From Labilithrix sp. (lineage in GTDB: Bacteria; Myxococcota_A; Polyangia; Polyangiales; Polyangiaceae), in NCBI GenBank assembly GCA_019637155.1, contig JAHBWE010000015.1, positions 62,001-126,000 on the forward strand: a DNA stretch of 64,000 nucleotides, written 5' to 3'. The first letter of the stretch is position 1; the number at the start of each line of letters is the position of its first letter. The position numbers and the translations under genes were made by a program. The notes under the pieces are model-generated. The model was not told the origin of the DNA. It worked only from the letters and a program-made list of their open reading frames with translations, and did no database searches. Shown piece by piece: positions 16,797-26,817 of the stretch.

Positions 16797-17177
16797 TTAG
16801 AGGAGCGGCGGAAGCGCGAGCAGCGCGTAGAGCGCGCCGATCACCGCGAGGACGACGAGGACGATCGCCAGCGCCGGGCTCATCGGTGTGCCCACGTCCT
16901 CGACGGGGCGAGGGCGCTCCGCGCGAGGCCGCACGGACGGCACGCGCGGCTCCGCCACGCGCATGGGCGGGAGCGACGGCGGGAGGTCGACGGCCTCGTC
17001 GCCGACGTCGACGAACTCCTCCGCGCGCGGCGGCGTGCTCTTGTCGTCCTCGGCGTCGGGCGACGACGCCGAGAGCGTCGCCGCCTCCTCTGCGCCGCGC
17101 ACGAGATCGAGGAGATCGATCGCGTCGGCCGACGAGGGACGACCGGTGAACCCTTCGTCGTTCTGTGAGTCGTCCAC
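16797..17177 (-). CDS. Acidic tail-anchored membrane protein, unknown
   Basis: 126 aa from GTG 17177 (TTG 17186 also possible). The acidic Asp/Glu/Ser-rich N-terminal 80 residues (for example DAIDLLDLVRGAEEA) are followed by an Arg/Pro linker and one C-terminal helix (LAIVLVVLAVIGALYALLAL). Topology suggests a cytoplasmic domain with a tail anchor. No family recognised. Divergent from the hydrolase-like lipoprotein with about 50 bp between starts. Confidence 0.55.
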   Translation of the reverse strand: MDDSQNDEGFTGRPSSADAIDLLDLVRGAEEAATLSASSPDAEDDKSTPPRAEEFVDVGDEAVDLPPSLPPMRVAEPRVPSVRPRAERPRPVEDVGTPMSPALAIVLVVLAVIGALYALLALPPLL

Positions 17178-17229
17178 GTCTGCCAAAACCCCGCCCTCGT
17201 CGTCTCGAGCTAGATTCTCCCTGACCCCC

Positions 17230-18111
17230 GTGCGGCAAGCAACCGCGAGCAAGCTCCTCCTTCTTCTCCTGGCGCCGGGATGCGCGCGCCCGGCCCCTGC
17301 ACCGGCGCCTGCGCCCGATCCGACGAACGCCGCCGCGCCGCAGCCCGCTCCCCCGCGCGCGCCCGATCCGGCGGTCGTCGAAGTCGAAGCGGAAGACGCC
17401 GGCGCGACCGACGCCGCGGTCGAGATCCGGCCGCTCGCGCGCGAGGCGGTGGACGGGCCGCACGAGGAGCTCGCCCTCGAGGCCGGCCGGCCGGTCTTCT
17501 ACGCGCTCGCGAAGGAGGCCTCCGTCGAGCCGCGCCTCATCGGACACCTTCACGGAGTGTGCGGAGCGCCGTCGTACGCGTGCGGCAAGTGGATCGGCGC
17601 CGGCAGCGCGGCCGGCATCATGGTTTGTCCGACGGGGAACGCGCGCTGCGGGGATCCGTCGCTCGGGCCGCCGAGCTGGGAGGCCCCGTCGTGGGGCGAG
17701 CTCGTCGGCATCATGGACAAGGACCTCGAAGCCGCGGTCGCGAAGGTCGCGAAGAAGAAGCCGCTCTCGCGCGAAGGCGCCATCCTCACCGGCTACTCTC
17801 GCGGCGCCTACGCCGCGCCATCGATCGCGCGCGCGCACCCGAAGCGATGGCGCCACCTCGTGCTCATCGAGGCGAACGCGCCGCTCACGCCCGCGGGCCT
17901 CCGCGCGGCGGGCGTGCGGTCGGTCGCGCTCATCGCCGGCGAGCATGGCACCGAGATCCGCGGCATGAAGAAGACGGAGGCCGCGCTCGAGGCCGAGTCC
18001 TTCCCAGCGAAGCTCTTCGTGATGCGAAAGACCGGCCACCCCTACTCCGCAGACATGGAAGACGTCATGAGCGCCGCCCTCACCTTCGTCCTCACCCACG
18101 ACACGGACTAA
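17230..18111 (+). CDS. Alpha/beta-hydrolase-like lipoprotein
   Basis: 293 aa. Signal VRQATASKLLLLLLAPGC with lipobox, then a Pro/Ala linker. The catalytic domain has the nucleophile elbow GYSRGAY (GxSxG), a following SIARAHPKRWRHLVLIEA strand, and a candidate catalytic His in KTGHPYSADM. YSRGAYAAP resembles esterases and dienelactone-hydrolase-like enzymes. Substrate unknown. Cysteine-rich GVCGAPSYACGKW and CPTGNARCGDP could form disulfides. GTG 17230 is chosen because the hydrophobic signal follows. Confidence 0.75.
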   Translation: MRQATASKLLLLLLAPGCARPAPAPAPAPDPTNAAAPQPAPPRAPDPAVVEVEAEDAGATDAAVEIRPLAREAVDGPHEELALEAGRPVFYALAKEASVEPRLIGHLHGVCGAPSYACGKWIGAGSAAGIMVCPTGNARCGDPSLGPPSWEAPSWGELVGIMDKDLEAAVAKVAKKKPLSREGAILTGYSRGAYAAPSIARAHPKRWRHLVLIEANAPLTPAGLRAAGVRSVALIAGEHGTEIRGMKKTEAALEAESFPAKLFVMRKTGHPYSADMEDVMSAALTFVLTHDTD

Positions 18112-18299
18112 CCCAACCTCGCGCGTCCGAACGAGCATCCCAGAACGCACAGACCACAACCGCCCCAATAGCTAAACCGGTCAATTAGTTAAATTCGATA
18201 AATGAGCTAAGGGCCTGCCCGGGCAGCGTTGCGGGGCGCCTCGGCCCAGCTTCGCCCCGCCATCGAGAAGGGGCGGCGCCGGCGAGCGGCCACGGTCGG
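18112..18299. other. Intergenic region with an AT-rich island and a 12-bp palindrome
   Basis: No gene seen. 18170-18210 is strikingly AT-rich for this genome. It is followed by the perfect palindrome CTGCCCGGGCAG at 18215-18226. It may end transcription from the lipoprotein gene or mark an old insertion boundary. Confidence 0.4.
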
Positions 18300-18822
18300 G
18301 TGCCGAAGCCCGACGTTGAACCGCGGACAAGCTGGCAGGGGACGCCGGCAGCGGCTGCCCCACGCGCGAGGCGAGAGCCGTGATGTCCGGACCGAAGCCC
18401 CGACGTTGCAAGCGGGCCCCAGAAGCGGCCGCGTAGCACCCCGAGCACGCAGCGGGGGACCGCGTGTCTGGGGGTGTCAGGCCGAAGCCCCGACCTTGCA
18501 AGCGGGCCCCAGAAGCGGCCGCGAAAGCGGGCGCGTAGCGCCCCGAGCGCGCAGCGCGAGGGCCGTGTCTGGGGTGGGGTGTCGGGGCAACGCCCCGACC
18601 TTGCATGCCGGCCCCAGAAGCGGCCGCGAATGCGGGCGCGTAGCGCCCCGAGCGCGCAGCGCGAGGGCCGTGTCTGGGGTGGGGTGTCGGGGCAACGCCC
18701 CGACGTTGCAAGCCGGCCCCAGAAGCGGCCGCGAATGCGGGCGCGTAGCGCCCCGAGCGCGCAGCGCGAGGGCCGTGTCTGGGGTGGGGGTGTCGGGGGC
18801 AAAGCCCCCGACGTTGAGAGAT
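18300..18822. repeat. GC-rich tandem repeat array A (about 105-bp unit)
   Basis: Three near-identical units begin at GACCTTGCA/GACGTTGCA at 18492, 18597 and 18702 (spacing 105 bp), with a related end at 18810 (108 bp). Two degenerate units begin at 18312 and 18402 (90 bp). Each unit contains GGCCCCAGAAGCGGCCGCG, GGGCGCGTAGCGCCC (self-complementary), GCGCGCAGCGCG and a GTCGGGGC..GCCCCGAC hairpin. All frames are open but translate to low-complexity repeats, so I treat it as non-coding. It lies just past the 3' end of the HerA-like gene. Its reverse complement matches array B at 47.2 kb. Confidence 0.9.
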
Positions 18823-18824
18823 AC

Positions 18825-21095
<2,271 letters not shown>

Positions 21096-21198
21096 CGTTC
21101 AGCGGTCTACCATGGAGCGGATCGCGCGCGGACCACACGTCAACATAAAAATCGCGCGAAACGGGTTGCTCGTCGGCAGATGGACGCTAAACACCCAC

Positions 21199-22851
21199 AT
21201 GCGCTCGAAGTTGTTGCTTGGGGGTCTTACTTCCGTTGCACTCGCCACGATGGTGGGGCTCCTCTCCGGTTGCCCGTCGGAGACCATCTACACCACCGCG
21301 GACGGCGGCGGTGGCGACGGAGGGTCGACGATCCCGAAGAGGCCGCGCGTCCCCGTCGACGGCGAAGAGCCCGACGAGCCGGACGACAGCACCGAGCCGA
21401 GCCCGGTGGTCGAGAACTTCGACATCAAGGGGACGAAGATCGCCGAAGCGAGCTCGATCCCGATCGGCATGATCGGCGACGACATCATCATCTACGACAC
21501 GGCGGCGAAGACCCTCCTCGCCCAGCCGTACACCGGCGGAGAGGCGACCAAGATCGCGGACGTCCCCGGCTACGGCGCGACGCCCACGACCGAGAACTTC
21601 CGCGTGTCGGGCGGCGTCGTCGCGGTGTGGAAGGAGCTGAACGCCGAGTTCGTCGGAAAGCTCAACGTCTGGACGCGCGAGGGCGGCCTCAAGGAGCTCG
21701 ACACGAACTCCTACGCGACGCTGTTCGTCGGGAGCCCGGACGCGAAGCGCGTCAACTACCTGAAGGACCCGACGTTCGACGCGAGCACGCCGAAGAAGAT
21801 CCAGACCGTGGCGGTCGTCGGCATGAACCTCGACGGCTCGCAGCGCCAGGCGCTGGAGGGCACGTTCGCGCTCAACATGGTCGCGTCGAAGACGTGCCCA
21901 CCGCAGTTCATCCCCGGCGGCGCCGGCTCGCTCTGGGTGAAGTACTGCCTCGGCAGCTCCCCAACCGTCGGCCGCGCCCGCCTCGTCCTCCTCACCAGCA
22001 CCGGCCCGCTCCGCGTCGACGGCATCGACGTCAACTCGGCCGACACGCTCCGCGGCGACACCCCGTTCGCGCCCGGTCCCCTCACCTTCGCGGTCGAGCT
22101 CAGCCCCGCGGAGACGGGCGGCAAGGGTCGCCTCATCAACCTCCAAGCCACCCCGCCCTCCTCGCAGTACATCGAGGACGGCGTCGTCAGCGGCACGATC
22201 ATCGGCGACCAGCTCTTCTGGATCACCGCCGACGGCAAGCTGAAGCAGCAGAAGACCGACCTCACCGGCACGGCGAAGGAGCTCGCCGCCGACGCGGCGC
22301 AGCTCTTCGGCGCGAGCGCCAACGGCCAGTACATCGGCTACGTCCAGAAGGGCGCCGCCGCGTCGGTCAAGGACGTGCTCCTCGACGTGAAGACGGACCC
22401 GGCGCCCGCGCCCGTCATCCTCGGGGACGACGCGAAGATCCCGAACGCGATCTTCACCTCCGACAACAAGAACCTCCTCTACGTCGCGAACGACACGTAC
22501 CGCGTCCGCGACCTCGCGGCCGGTGCGGTGAAGGACGCGACGAAGCCGGCGTACGGCTTCCGCGCCGCGCCGAACGGCAGCGCGCTCATCTACACGCAGA
22601 AGACGGCGACGAACCAGCCCGGCACGTTCTTCTACCAAGTCGGCTTCGTCCCCGACATGGTCGCCGGCGGCAAGCCGCAGTCGCTCACGTTCGCGCTCGC
22701 GACGCAGGTCTATTACAAGGAGTCGAAGGTCATCTTCCGCTACGCGCGCCCCGCCGAGGGCGGCGGCGGCATCTACATCGCCGACCTCCCGACGAACGCG
22801 CCCCCGCCGCCTCCTCCCCCGCCCGACGCCGGCACCGACGCGGCGCCCTGA
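21199..22851 (+). CDS. Large lipoprotein, probable beta-propeller
   Basis: 550 aa. Signal MRSKLLLGGLTSVALATMVG, then LLSGC lipobox, and a Gly/Asp-rich linker. The body reads as repeated beta blades with patterns such as IIGDQLFWITADGKL, LFGASANGQYIGYV and AIFTSDNKNLLYVAND, typical of TolB/WD-like propellers. A proline run PPPPPPPP precedes the C-terminus. ATG 21199 is chosen over 21112 because it starts the signal peptide. No enzyme motif. Surface or periplasmic binding protein by inference. Confidence 0.75.
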   Translation: MRSKLLLGGLTSVALATMVGLLSGCPSETIYTTADGGGGDGGSTIPKRPRVPVDGEEPDEPDDSTEPSPVVENFDIKGTKIAEASSIPIGMIGDDIIIYDTAAKTLLAQPYTGGEATKIADVPGYGATPTTENFRVSGGVVAVWKELNAEFVGKLNVWTREGGLKELDTNSYATLFVGSPDAKRVNYLKDPTFDASTPKKIQTVAVVGMNLDGSQRQALEGTFALNMVASKTCPPQFIPGGAGSLWVKYCLGSSPTVGRARLVLLTSTGPLRVDGIDVNSADTLRGDTPFAPGPLTFAVELSPAETGGKGRLINLQATPPSSQYIEDGVVSGTIIGDQLFWITADGKLKQQKTDLTGTAKELAADAAQLFGASANGQYIGYVQKGAAASVKDVLLDVKTDPAPAPVILGDDAKIPNAIFTSDNKNLLYVANDTYRVRDLAAGAVKDATKPAYGFRAAPNGSALIYTQKTATNQPGTFFYQVGFVPDMVAGGKPQSLTFALATQVYYKESKVIFRYARPAEGGGGIYIADLPTNAPPPPPPPPDAGTDAAP

Positions 22852-22855
22852 ACGC

Positions 22856-23104
22856 TCAGAGCTGGCTGACGCAGGCGGCCAGCGGAAAACACAAGGTGAC
22901 GACGAGCATCACGAGCGCGGCGACGCGAGCGTGGTGCTCGAGCGTTTTTGGCGCGTGAAGCTCCCAATCTCCGACATCGGCCACCGCCGGCACGCCGCAC
23001 GACGTGCAGTAGGCCCGGCCGGCCGAAAAGATCAGCTCTGTCGTGGGGGTATACACGGAGCAACGCTCGCAGCGAGCCGTGTCGCAAGTCGCCCAACCGT
23101 GCAT
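22856..23104 (-). CDS. Small zinc-ribbon protein with C-terminal membrane helix
   Basis: 82 aa. Cysteines C7, C12 and C15, and later YCTSCG, form a pattern like a small two-metal or B-box-type zinc finger. After a short linker a hydrophobic helix (VAALVMLVVTLCFPLAAC) anchors it. Convergent with the propeller lipoprotein (4 bp between stops) and divergent from the ureidopropionase gene. Function unknown. The composition and cysteine spacing make a real gene likely despite its size. Confidence 0.6.
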   Translation of the reverse strand: MHGWATCDTARCERCSVYTPTTELIFSAGRAYCTSCGVPAVADVGDWELHAPKTLEHHARVAALVMLVVTLCFPLAACVSQL

Positions 23105-23165
23105 GAGCCTCTACCGTAACCACGGCGCGCCAAATGTTCCGGCCGGCGCGTGATACGACACGGCC

Positions 23166-24029
23166 ATGCCGCGCAACGTGAAGGTCGGGTTGATTCAAGC
23201 CGCAACTCCCTACGAAGACGGGTGGAGCATCCAGAAGACGCAACAAGCCGCGCTGGACGCCCACATGCCGCTCATCGAGCAAGCCGGAAAAGAGGGCGTA
23301 CAGATCCTCGGGCTGCAGGAGATCTTCAACGGTCCCTACTTCTGCCCGAGCCAGGACAAGTTCTGGTACGACGCGACCGAGGCGATCCCGGGTCCGACGA
23401 CCGAGCTGATGCAGCCCATCTGCAAGAAGTACGAGATGGCGATGGTCGTGCCGCTCTACGAGCGCGATCAGCCGGGCGTCTACTACAACAGCGCGGCGGT
23501 CATCGACGCCGACGGCACGTACCTCGGCAAGTACCGCAAGCATCACATCCCGCACACGTCGCAGTTCTGGGAGAAGTTCTTCTTTCGCCCCGGAAACCTC
23601 GGATTTCCCGTCTTCCAGACGCGCTACGGCAAGGTCGGCGTCTACATCTGCTACGACCGCCACTTCCCCGAGGGCGCGCGCGCGCTCGGCTTGAACGGCG
23701 CCGAGATCGTCTTCAACCCGTCCGCCACCGTCGCGGGGCTCTCGCAGTACCTCTGGAAGCTCGAGCAACCCGCGCACGCGGTCGCGAACGGCTACTTCGT
23801 CGCCGCCTCGAACCGCGTCGGCACCGAGGCCCCGTGGAACATCGGCAAGTTCTACGGCACGAGCTACATCGTCGACCCGCGCGGCAACATGCTGAGCGTC
23901 GGCTCGGAGGACAAGAGCGAGCTCGTCACCGCCACCTGCGATCTCGACCTGATCGAGGAGGTGCGGAAGACGTGGCAGTTCTACCGCGATCGCCGCCCCG
24001 ACGCGTACGGCGACCTCACGAAGCCGTGA
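23166..24029 (+). CDS. Beta-ureidopropionase (N-carbamoyl-beta-alanine amidohydrolase)
   Basis: 287 aa nitrilase-superfamily enzyme. It would cleave N-carbamoyl-beta-alanine (or -aminoisobutyrate) to the beta-amino acid, CO2 and ammonia, the third step of reductive pyrimidine breakdown. Catalytic triad E52 (LQEIF), K125 (YRKHHIP) and C162 (YICYDRHFPEGAR). The HTSQFWEKFFFRPGN stretch is typical of ureidopropionases rather than nitrilases. PreT and PreA lie just downstream, which supports the role. N-carbamoylputrescine amidase is the main alternative. Confidence 0.9.
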   Translation: MPRNVKVGLIQAATPYEDGWSIQKTQQAALDAHMPLIEQAGKEGVQILGLQEIFNGPYFCPSQDKFWYDATEAIPGPTTELMQPICKKYEMAMVVPLYERDQPGVYYNSAAVIDADGTYLGKYRKHHIPHTSQFWEKFFFRPGNLGFPVFQTRYGKVGVYICYDRHFPEGARALGLNGAEIVFNPSATVAGLSQYLWKLEQPAHAVANGYFVAASNRVGTEAPWNIGKFYGTSYIVDPRGNMLSVGSEDKSELVTATCDLDLIEEVRKTWQFYRDRRPDAYGDLTKP

Positions 24030-24106
24030 TCGCGCCTGCGGCCGTGATGCTTGCCTAGCGCCGTAATCTCCGAGATGATTTGCCTTTCTCGGCGGGAGGC
24101 GACCGG

Positions 24107-25432
24107 ATGGCGGATCGAAAATGGAGCAGCGCGGAGCTCCGGAAGAAGCACAAGGAGGTGCTCTTTCCGAGCGTCGGCACCTTCTACGAAGAGCCCGTTT
24201 GTCTCGACGAAGGCAAGGGCGCGCGGCTCAAGGATCTCGACGGTCGCGAGTACCTCGACTTCTTCGGCGGCATCCTCACCGTGTCGCTCGGGCAGACCCA
24301 CCCGAAGGTCAACGCCGCGCTCCACGCCCAGATCGATCGCCTCGGCCACGTCTCCACGCTCTACCCCACCGTCGGGATCGTCGAGCTCGCGGAGAAGCTG
24401 CTCTCGCTCGCGCCCGGCAAGATCGGCAAGGCGGGGAAGGCGTTCTTCACCGCGAGCGGCACCGAGGCGGACGAGACCGCGGTGGCCCTCGCGCAGATCG
24501 CGACCGGGCGGCAGGAGCTCATCGCGCTCCGCCACGGCTACTCGGGGCGCTCGCTCCTCGCGCAGTCGCTCACCGCGAACAAGAACTACCGCGCGGTGCA
24601 GAGCCAGGTCGCCGGCATCAAGCACGCGCACTCGCCGTACTGCTACCGCTGCCCCTTCGACGCGACGCCCGAGCACTGCAGCATGAAGTGCGCGACCGAC
24701 ATCGAGGAGCTGATCCAGACGACGACCACCGGCCAGATCGCCGGCTTCCTCGCGGAGCCGATCCAGGGCGTCGGCGGCTTCATCGTCGCGCCGAACGGCT
24801 ACTTCAAGGTCGCGACCGACATCGTCCGGAAGTACGGCGGCCTCTTCATCTGCGACGAGGTGCAGACCGGCTTCGGCCGCACCGGCGGCAAGATGTGGGG
24901 GATCGAGCACCACGACGGCGTCGAGCCCGACATCATGACGATGGCGAAGGGGATCGCGAACGGCCTCCCGATCGGCGCGTGCCTCGCGACCGTGCCGGTC
25001 GCCGACACGTGGAAGGTCGGCAACATCGCGACGTACGGCGGCAACCCGATCTCGACCGCGGCCGCGAACGCGACGATCGACGTCATCGTCGAGGAGAAGC
25101 TCACCGAGAACGCGACCGCGATGGGCGGCCTCCTCCGGCAGGGCCTCGAGGCGCTGAAGAAGCGCTTCCCCAAGACGATCGGCGACGTGCGCGGCAAGGG
25201 CCTCATGCAGGCGCTCGAGCTCGTGAAGGACGAGACGGCGAAGGACCGCACGCCGAACGTCGAGGCCACCACGCGCCTCTTCGAGGAGACGAAGAAGCGT
25301 GGTCTCCTCATCGGACGCGGCGGCCTCTACGGCAACGTCATCCGCATCGCGCCCGCGCTCAACGTCACCAAGTCGGAGATCGACGAGGGCCTCAAGGCGC
25401 TCGAAGAGTCGCTCGCCGCGTTCGCTTCCTGA
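24107..25432 (+). CDS. Class III PLP aminotransferase (probable beta-amino-acid aminotransferase)
   Basis: 441 aa fold-type I enzyme. K281 in MTMAKGIANGLPIG is the likely PLP Schiff-base lysine. ICDEVQTGFGRTG and FFTASGTEADETAV are class III signatures. It is close to AGXT2-type enzymes. An unusual cysteine cluster YCYRCPF..HCSMKC lies near residue 185. In this cluster it would move the amino group of beta-alanine to pyruvate or glyoxylate, completing pyrimidine degradation (inference from neighbours). ATG 24107 has a GGGAGG ribosome binding site; 24080 lacks one. PreT starts 12 bp downstream. Confidence 0.9.
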   Translation: MADRKWSSAELRKKHKEVLFPSVGTFYEEPVCLDEGKGARLKDLDGREYLDFFGGILTVSLGQTHPKVNAALHAQIDRLGHVSTLYPTVGIVELAEKLLSLAPGKIGKAGKAFFTASGTEADETAVALAQIATGRQELIALRHGYSGRSLLAQSLTANKNYRAVQSQVAGIKHAHSPYCYRCPFDATPEHCSMKCATDIEELIQTTTTGQIAGFLAEPIQGVGGFIVAPNGYFKVATDIVRKYGGLFICDEVQTGFGRTGGKMWGIEHHDGVEPDIMTMAKGIANGLPIGACLATVPVADTWKVGNIATYGGNPISTAAANATIDVIVEEKLTENATAMGGLLRQGLEALKKRFPKTIGDVRGKGLMQALELVKDETAKDRTPNVEATTRLFEETKKRGLLIGRGGLYGNVIRIAPALNVTKSEIDEGLKALEESLAAFAS

Positions 25433-25444
25433 GGGACCAAGCCA

Positions 25445-26803
25445 ATGACCTTGTCCAAGCTACCGACCGATCGCCTCGAGAACGCCCTCCCCGACAAGAA
25501 GCCGCTCTACACCGCGGCCGAAGCGAAGACGGAGGCGGACCGCTGCCTTTACTGCTCGGACGCGCCTTGCATCAAGGCGTGTCCGACCGAGATCGACATC
25601 CCCACCTTCATCAAGAAGATCGCCTCCGGCAACGTCCGCGGCAGCGCGCGCACGATCTTCGAGCAGAACCTCCTCGGCTACTCCTGCGCCCGCGTCTGCC
25701 CGGTCGAGGTGCTCTGCCAGGGCGACTGCGTCTACACCGGCTGGGGCCGCGACCCGATCAACATCGGACGCCTCCAGCGCTTCGCGACCGAGACCGCCAC
25801 CGCGAAGGACGCGGCGCCGGTGCTGAAGAAGAACGTCGACGTCGGCACGGCGAAGAAGAAGGTCGCCGCGATCGGCGGCGGTCCCGCTTCCCTCGCCTTC
25901 GCCGGTTACCTCGCGCTCGAGGGCCACGAGGCGGTCGTCTTCGAGAAGCGACCGTACGCGGGCGGCCTCAACACGACCGGCATCGCGCCGTACAAGCTCC
26001 ACTCCCACGACGCGCTCCATGAAGTGGAGTGGGTGCGCGAGCTCGGCGTCGACGTGCAGACCGGGATCGAGGTCGGCGGCGACGACGGGCCCGGGAAGAT
26101 CTCCACGAAGAAGCTGCTCGAGACCTACGACGCCGTGTTCCTCGGGATCGGCCTCGGCGCCGACACGAAGCTGGGGATCCCGGGCGAGGACGGGCCCGGC
26201 GTCTACGGCGCGACCGAATGGATCGAGAAGATGAAGCTCGAGCTCGGGGGCGGCCAGCGCGAGGAGTACGCCGGCAAGCGAGCGATCGTCGTCGGCGGCG
26301 GCAACACCGCGATCGACGTCGCGCGCGAGTGCGCCCTCCTCGGCTGCGCCGACGTCGCGATGGCCTACCGCCGCGGCGTCCCCGAGATGAGCGGCTACGC
26401 GCACGAGATGGCGGCGGGGCGGAAGGAAGGCGTGCGCCTCGTCGGCCACGTGCAGCCGGTCGCGTACGTGCGCGACGCGGCGGGCAAGCTCGTCGCGCTC
26501 AAGGTCGCGCAGACGGACAAGGACGCGAAGCCGATCCCCGGCACCGAGCACGACCTCCCCTGCGACTACGTCTTCCTCGCGATCGGCCAGTCGAAGCTGC
26601 GCGACATGGCGAAGGAGCTCGGCGGCGTCGAGCTCGACAAGCGCGGCTGCGTCGTCGTCGCCGACCCGAAGACCTGCGCGACCGGCAACCCGAAGGTCTT
26701 CGCCGGCGGCGACTGCATCAACGGCGGCAAGGAAGTCGTCAACGCCGTCGCCGACGGCCGCAACGCTGCTCGTACCCTCATCGCCCGCTGGGCCGCGAAG
26801 TAG
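25445..26803 (+). CDS. preT: NAD-dependent dihydropyrimidine dehydrogenase, flavin/FeS subunit PreT
   Basis: 452 aa. The N-terminal domain carries two [4Fe-4S] motifs (C34, C37, C42, C46 and C81, C85, C91, C95), as in PreT and the matching part of eukaryotic DPD. The FAD-binding glycine motif is AAIGGGPASL at about 141-150. The NAD(P)H-binding motif is IVVGGGNTAIDVARE at about 281-295. FAGGDCINGG closes the FAD site. It passes electrons from NAD(P)H to PreA, which reduces uracil and thymine. It follows the aminotransferase by 12 bp and precedes preA by 14 bp. Confidence 0.93.
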   Translation: MTLSKLPTDRLENALPDKKPLYTAAEAKTEADRCLYCSDAPCIKACPTEIDIPTFIKKIASGNVRGSARTIFEQNLLGYSCARVCPVEVLCQGDCVYTGWGRDPINIGRLQRFATETATAKDAAPVLKKNVDVGTAKKKVAAIGGGPASLAFAGYLALEGHEAVVFEKRPYAGGLNTTGIAPYKLHSHDALHEVEWVRELGVDVQTGIEVGGDDGPGKISTKKLLETYDAVFLGIGLGADTKLGIPGEDGPGVYGATEWIEKMKLELGGGQREEYAGKRAIVVGGGNTAIDVARECALLGCADVAMAYRRGVPEMSGYAHEMAAGRKEGVRLVGHVQPVAYVRDAAGKLVALKVAQTDKDAKPIPGTEHDLPCDYVFLAIGQSKLRDMAKELGGVELDKRGCVVVADPKTCATGNPKVFAGGDCINGGKEVVNAVADGRNAARTLIARWAAK

Positions 26804-26817
26804 AAGGAAGAAGAACC

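Noticed and set aside
18479..18820. Possible CRISPR array from regularly spaced repeats
   Set aside because: The repeated unit is the full 105 bp with no unique spacers, contains internal palindromes, and no cas genes are near.
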